64,000 bases of DNA from Trachythela sp. YZ-2020 (lineage: Eukaryota; Cnidaria; Anthozoa; Malacalcyonacea; Clavulariidae). This document shows, in pieces, positions 54,401 to 60,400 of the stretch (the first letter of the stretch is position 1; each line of letters opens with the position of its first letter). The stretch lies in contig JADLSH010000236.1 of NCBI GenBank assembly GCA_016169945.1, positions 4,574,001 through 4,638,000 on the forward strand, read 5' to 3'. The position numbers and the translations under genes were made by a program. The notes under the pieces were generated by a model, which saw only the letters and a list, made by a program, of their open reading frames with translations, was not told the DNA's origin and did not search any database.

Positions 54401-57400
54401 TCGAAGAAACTGTGATATGGAACATACCTTGCTTTTGATGGCAGATTTTGACTTATATCTTGAAGAACATCCAGAGCAGCACCACCATCAGTTGACATCA
54501 CACGTTGTGCAGCTTGAAAACTGAGATCTAGGACATTAATTAAGAAAATTTTCACCATTAAACCTTTATAGTAGTATTGTACATCATGGCTTACTCCCAC
54601 GTTACCAAATGTCAACTCCCGGAAATTAATTAACAATTACCGGAAAAAATCAACTGTTTGCGAAAACGCCTTTACGCCACAACGAAGAATCATTTGCTTC
54701 ACGCTTAAAATAATTCATACCTTGTAACTGCCAAACTTTAAGTGGTGCCATTACTTTAGAGTTTTCCTTCAAATGAGATTTTAGTTGATCCAGCTGCTCA
54801 TTTAAATCTGGATGTAACTTTCTGCGGGTAAAACCAACGAAAGACTGGTAAGAGCAGTAAGCATTAGCTGTTTAGCATAAAGTAAAATACTAGTAATTTT
54901 GACATGGAGTCAATGTACAATCTCAGTATAAAAATACTAGTAATTTTGACATGGAGTCAATGTACAATCTCAGTATAAAAATACTAGTAATTTTGACATG
55001 GAGTCAATGTACAATCTCAGTATAAAAATACTAGTAATTTTGACATGGAGTCAATGTACAATCTCAGTATACATTTTAGGACTGAAATAGGAATCCCGGG
55101 TTATCCATGATTTCTATCGCACGTACAAACTCTAAAGATTATATTACCTTATACTGTACAGTACAGTACCTTAATTTACTAAACAGAAATCCATCAATAT
55201 CTTTTTCTTCTTCGTTATCTTTATTAACAGTATCATCATCATCACCCTGTATTTTACTGTCATCCACTGCTTTATATTCTGTATTCTTTACAGCCAGTTC
55301 TACACCATACCCTGACAGACGTACTTTATCTTTGGACACAGTCTGGAATATCAAATATATAAATAATCAAATTGAGAGAGGTGGTAAGGCGATCCATTTT
55401 TTGGATGCGTATTTCACATATAATTCCATGCATCCCTGAGTATACCTAAAATGTTACTAGCTAGCTTCTACAACAAATATATAGAACTCACAGTCGCGTA
55501 ACATGAATTCGTAAAATTCCGAAAGTAACGGCCCCAGAAATAACGTTATGTTTGTGATACCTTAAAAGTAGCAACTCTCTGATCGAGTTGAAGGCTTACT
55601 AAGGGTTTAAGATTTTCCAACCCACCCTGTCAACATTCCCTGTGGGGGGAAACCGGAGTACCCGGAGAAACCCTACGACTTTCGGTTTCACTCTTTTCAG
55701 GCGTCATGAGTCCGCAGCGAGAATCGAACCCACGATCTCAGAGGTGAAAACGAAGTTCCACCCTCACATCATCTATCACTTGATCATTAGGTCTGTTTAG
55801 TAGTTCGTATTAACAAAATCAACCTCAGAAAAAGTTATACGAAAATAATACTGTGGTATATTATAACCTTTCATGGATATTAAACGGAGACCTCTAATAT
55901 TTCTTCTCAACGTTTTAACACACCCCCCCCAAAAAAATATGTGTCTGCGAAAATTGGGAATTGTTAGCATAGGCACTATTGTTTTGCAGAGCGCGGCCTG
56001 ATATCACAGTCTTACCCCCTGTTACTATCCTATTACGATACAAAATATTGCGTAGTTCTTCCAGAAATTCTGTTTGTGTTTGCAACCGAGTTGCCTGCGG
56101 AAGAGGCTACGTTCCACTCACCTGTACATAATGTCGAAATAAATATCGTACTTTTCCTGCACGTGCGAGTTCTTGCAGTTTTTCATGAAACACACCAAAT
56201 GATTCAGTGCCAAGTTCTCCATACAATATAGTAGTGACTGGATTATTGTGACTGGATGGGTACACATGATCGAAGGAGTAAGAATAAATGTCGGAGCTGA
56301 AAAGAGGAAAAATAAGAGACGATTCATTAAATAATTTCGTGACAATATTACTCAGTCAGACAGTTCCATTCACAAATAAAACGACCTTTGGCAAGCTTTC
56401 TAAGTACAAAACAATAAAAATATCGTTTCGAATAAAGTTTCTCAAACTCGTAATTCATGAGTAAAACACAAAAGTAAATGAAATCAGCATCGTCTTGATA
56501 TCCATAAATCAACTAAAATTTTGGATTGAATTGCTCTTCAAATACCGGTTAACCGGTTACCGGTTATAGTTTGAGAATTAGTTATAGATATCATGCATAC
56601 ACTCGATGTCGTTTATTATAGTGATTTATAAACACCTCAAAGTTTGTCGCAAAAAAACTCGGTTAGCACGTCGTTTTTCAACACACTTTTACGTGATACA
56701 AATCACTATAGTAAATTTCTTCTCGTGTATGATAAATTGCTGTGCAAAATTTAAAATTTTCTTACTAAAATCTAAAATACCGAGTAAGAACGATTGAAGA
56801 TAATTACGTAATAAGTACGATATTACTTAAATTGAAACAGGAGTTTGGAACATAGTGAAATACCTTTGTTGGCTGCTGTCAATCCACCTGACTGCTTCAT
56901 CTAAATCACAAGTTACTTGACCACTAACTTCAATAAATGTTGCACATTCTGGCACAGTTAATTGTTTAGATACCTAATACACATCAATAAAAACAATACC
57001 GTATAAATATAAAACTATAACATCTCCCAACGTGTGTAAATCAATGAAATAAACTTCCAAAACTTCTAAATAGATCCACAAATCTATAACTCATTAATTT
57101 GGCCACTCTCCTGTTCTGAACAATGAGTAACCGTTAGAAAGAAAGATCAGACACTATAGAGTATACTTAACGGTATAATTCGTAGCTGCAAGTAACAGAT
57201 AGCAACACTATAGAGAATAATTAGTTCTGGTGGTATGTAGATAAACAGTATGGTACAATAATTATACATACAATAATTTAATTGATATAATACACATTAT
57301 TATACATTCAAACTCTATTCTCGTTTCTGATTGGTCAAAAAGCCCTGGATAATTCTCAATATCCGGTAGTTCTCACGTTACTTCTACTGGTGACGTCATC

Positions 57401-60400
57401 AGCGTCCAATAATAGTTTTGTCGAGCCCAAGCCCCCAGCGCGGTCGGCAGCTTATATAAAAGCCCGCGAAATTTTGAATTGAAAGCCAAAAACAAAATGG
57501 CTTCTTGTAAATTTGCCTTTACAAACGAAGAGAAAATGTCCAAATTATTGTCAGAAAAAGACAGTGATTGCACCAAAAAGGCTAGGAAACAACACAAAAC
57601 CATCTTCAACAAGTATTTATTGTTTTATTAAAACTGTGATTAAACGTTAATCATTAAACGTTGCATCTTTCCCACCGGTCGCAAGTGTTGGCTTATGCTT
57701 CAGTCATTTGAAACCACGCCCACCCCCCACCCCCGGGACATAGCGGGGGATTAACAAAATTTAGCGGGGATTTAACACTATTTAACAACGTGTTATGCCC
57801 CGGAGGGCGGTGGAATTAACTAAATGTTTTTATAACCGGGGAATTGACCCGGGATTTAACAGCCGCTATATATAAATACACCGGGGATAACCGGGGACTT
57901 ATTAAACATTTTGCTCGATCGTTTTCAGATCTCAGTTTTTCTTTCGCTCCTTACTAAGTAAAAACCTCACAGCAAGCTGAGGCAGACTTGGTGACTAATC
58001 TGTAGGTAGGGTCATGTAATTGATAGGTATATACAGTATTTAAACACTGACTTCGAATACTTGACGGAAATTCAATCTGGAAGTTGCGGAAGACAGGTAA
58101 CTCAAATGCATGCAAGATGCGGAATTTGTCTTGTGTTTATAGTTTAGGTATACTGAAGCCCGGCTGTACGGGGGTTTTAACAGACCAGTTTGCCCCAGGT
58201 GCGGGGGAATTAATGTTTTTAACACTTGGTTAGTGTTAAATTCCCCGCTATGTCCCGGGGTGGGGGGGTTGCGTGGTTTCAAATGACCGAAGCATTACTA
58301 GTCTGGTTTTTGTCTTTTTAATGTATAAAACAATTATTGGACTCGGCTTACGCATGATATCAAGAATTATTCAGACCTCGGTCAATGTTATCCGCCTTAG
58401 CCTCGCTTCGGCATGTAACATTGACCTCGGTCTGAATAATTCTTGTTTATATATACACAAGCTCTGGATATGAGGTATTCTGCAATCTGATTGGTTCTCT
58501 ACTAGCAGGATATTAGCTCTTATAATATAGCCAACCATAATGCTGCAATCTGATTGGTTGTCTACTAGCAGGATATTTTGTGATATCCTACTAGTAGTAG
58601 TAGAGCAATATCCTACTAGTAGGGAAAAAAACAAAATGGCTTCCAGATTTGTAAGCATGAATGATGAAGAAATTGGAGTTTTGCTTCAAAATAGCACGCC
58701 TAAGAACACAAAAAAGGCAACAAAATTTGGAATGATCAGCCATTAGTATAAATTTCCAGGTGACTATCAATTTTCCTGCATTCTGATTGGTCCAAATTGA
58801 GCCTCTAAAAAGTGATAGTCACTGGTCAGTGACTATCACTTTTTTTTTCAAAATGGCTTCTTCGCAAGCTGCCGAATTTAAAACAAAAATCTTTTTTGAG
58901 CCTTATTCAAAGTTTTAAATGAAAAAAACTGCCGCTAAATTAAAGGAGGATATATTTTTGACATTTTTAAAGGTAAGCGATAACAAATACACTATTTTTC
59001 TTCCACGAAAGGCAGCGTTTTCTCGCTGTTGAAATGAACATGTATAAAACTTTTTCCGTACGGCTCAACCACAAGTGTTTATTTTGAAAATTATTCGTTT
59101 TATCCTCATTTATATCGTTATATTCAGCAAAAACCTAGCTGTGATATATTTTTAAAACCATTCTACTTTGTATTTGAGCCTTTCCAAAGTATTTTTCTCA
59201 TGAAATTGTTTGTTTTTGTTTCGCTTCGATATATTTTTGACACTCGTCTTTTGCCGGCATGTTTTTAATAACCGGCCACTGAGAAAAGCGCTGACCTCAT
59301 AACTTTCTGTGTTTGTTTTTCTCTTTGAAATTTCTACTAAAACAATTAGTCGCCTCAGGCTCGGTGATTACAAGCCTATAGTCACTTCGCCTTCGGCTCA
59401 GTGACTATAGGCTTGTAATCACCTCGCCTTCGGCGACTAATTGTTAATTAGTATACACCCAACCATTGTCCATTACAAATCCTACATTCTGATTGGCTAC
59501 TCAACCGTTGACCATTCGTGATGGACAACGTTTGGGGAAAATGAAAACAAACCTGAAAAAATATGGCAGTAAACTCTCGTTTTGCAGACGTTTCGGAGGA
59601 ATTTTTGGAGAGTTTGATAGAAAATTCTACCCCTGAGAAAACTAAAAAGGCCACAAAATATGGCATGAAGATTTTTAATGGCAAGGAACGAAATAGAAAC
59701 CGTATTTTATTAATAAATCTGCTTTTACTTGCCGCTCACGAGTGGTTAAATAACACAACTGAATTAAATTATTTTAAAAATTACACGGTGTATGGATTAT
59801 TTTCTCGAAATTAATATATCTATACAAGGTGTATAGTCCTCGTTGTCTATGAGCGAATAGTCGACTCAGGCTTCGCCTTCGTTGACTATTCGCTCATAGA
59901 CAACTCGGACTCGTTGTCTAATTGTTAAATATCCGACTCGAGCTCATATAATATTTCTTACATATCCTGCTAGTAGAGAAAAGTAGAAAAATGGCTGGCA
60001 GGTTTCGACTCGGCGAAGCGCCTCGTTGGCTATCAGCCATTAGTATACACCCAACCATTGTCCATTACAAATCCTACATTCTGATTGGCTACTCAACCGT
60101 TGACCATTCGTGATGGACAACGTTTGGGAAAAATGAAAACAAACCTGAAAAAATATGGCAGTAAACTCTCGTTTTGCAGACGTTTCGGAGGAATTTTTGG
60201 AGAGTTTGATAGAAAATTCTACCCCTGAGAAAACTAAAAAGGCCACAAAATATGGCATGAAGATTTTTAATGGCAAGGAACGAAATAGAAACCGTATTTT
60301 ATTAATAAATCTGCTTTTACTTGCCGCTCACGGGTGGTTAAATAACACAACTGAATTAAATTATTTTAAAAATTACACGGTGTATGGATTATTTTCTCGA

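Noticed and set aside
58371..58658. 95-codon minus-strand ORF
   Set aside because: It runs across a palindrome and two inverted repeats; a shadow of the hairpin elements.
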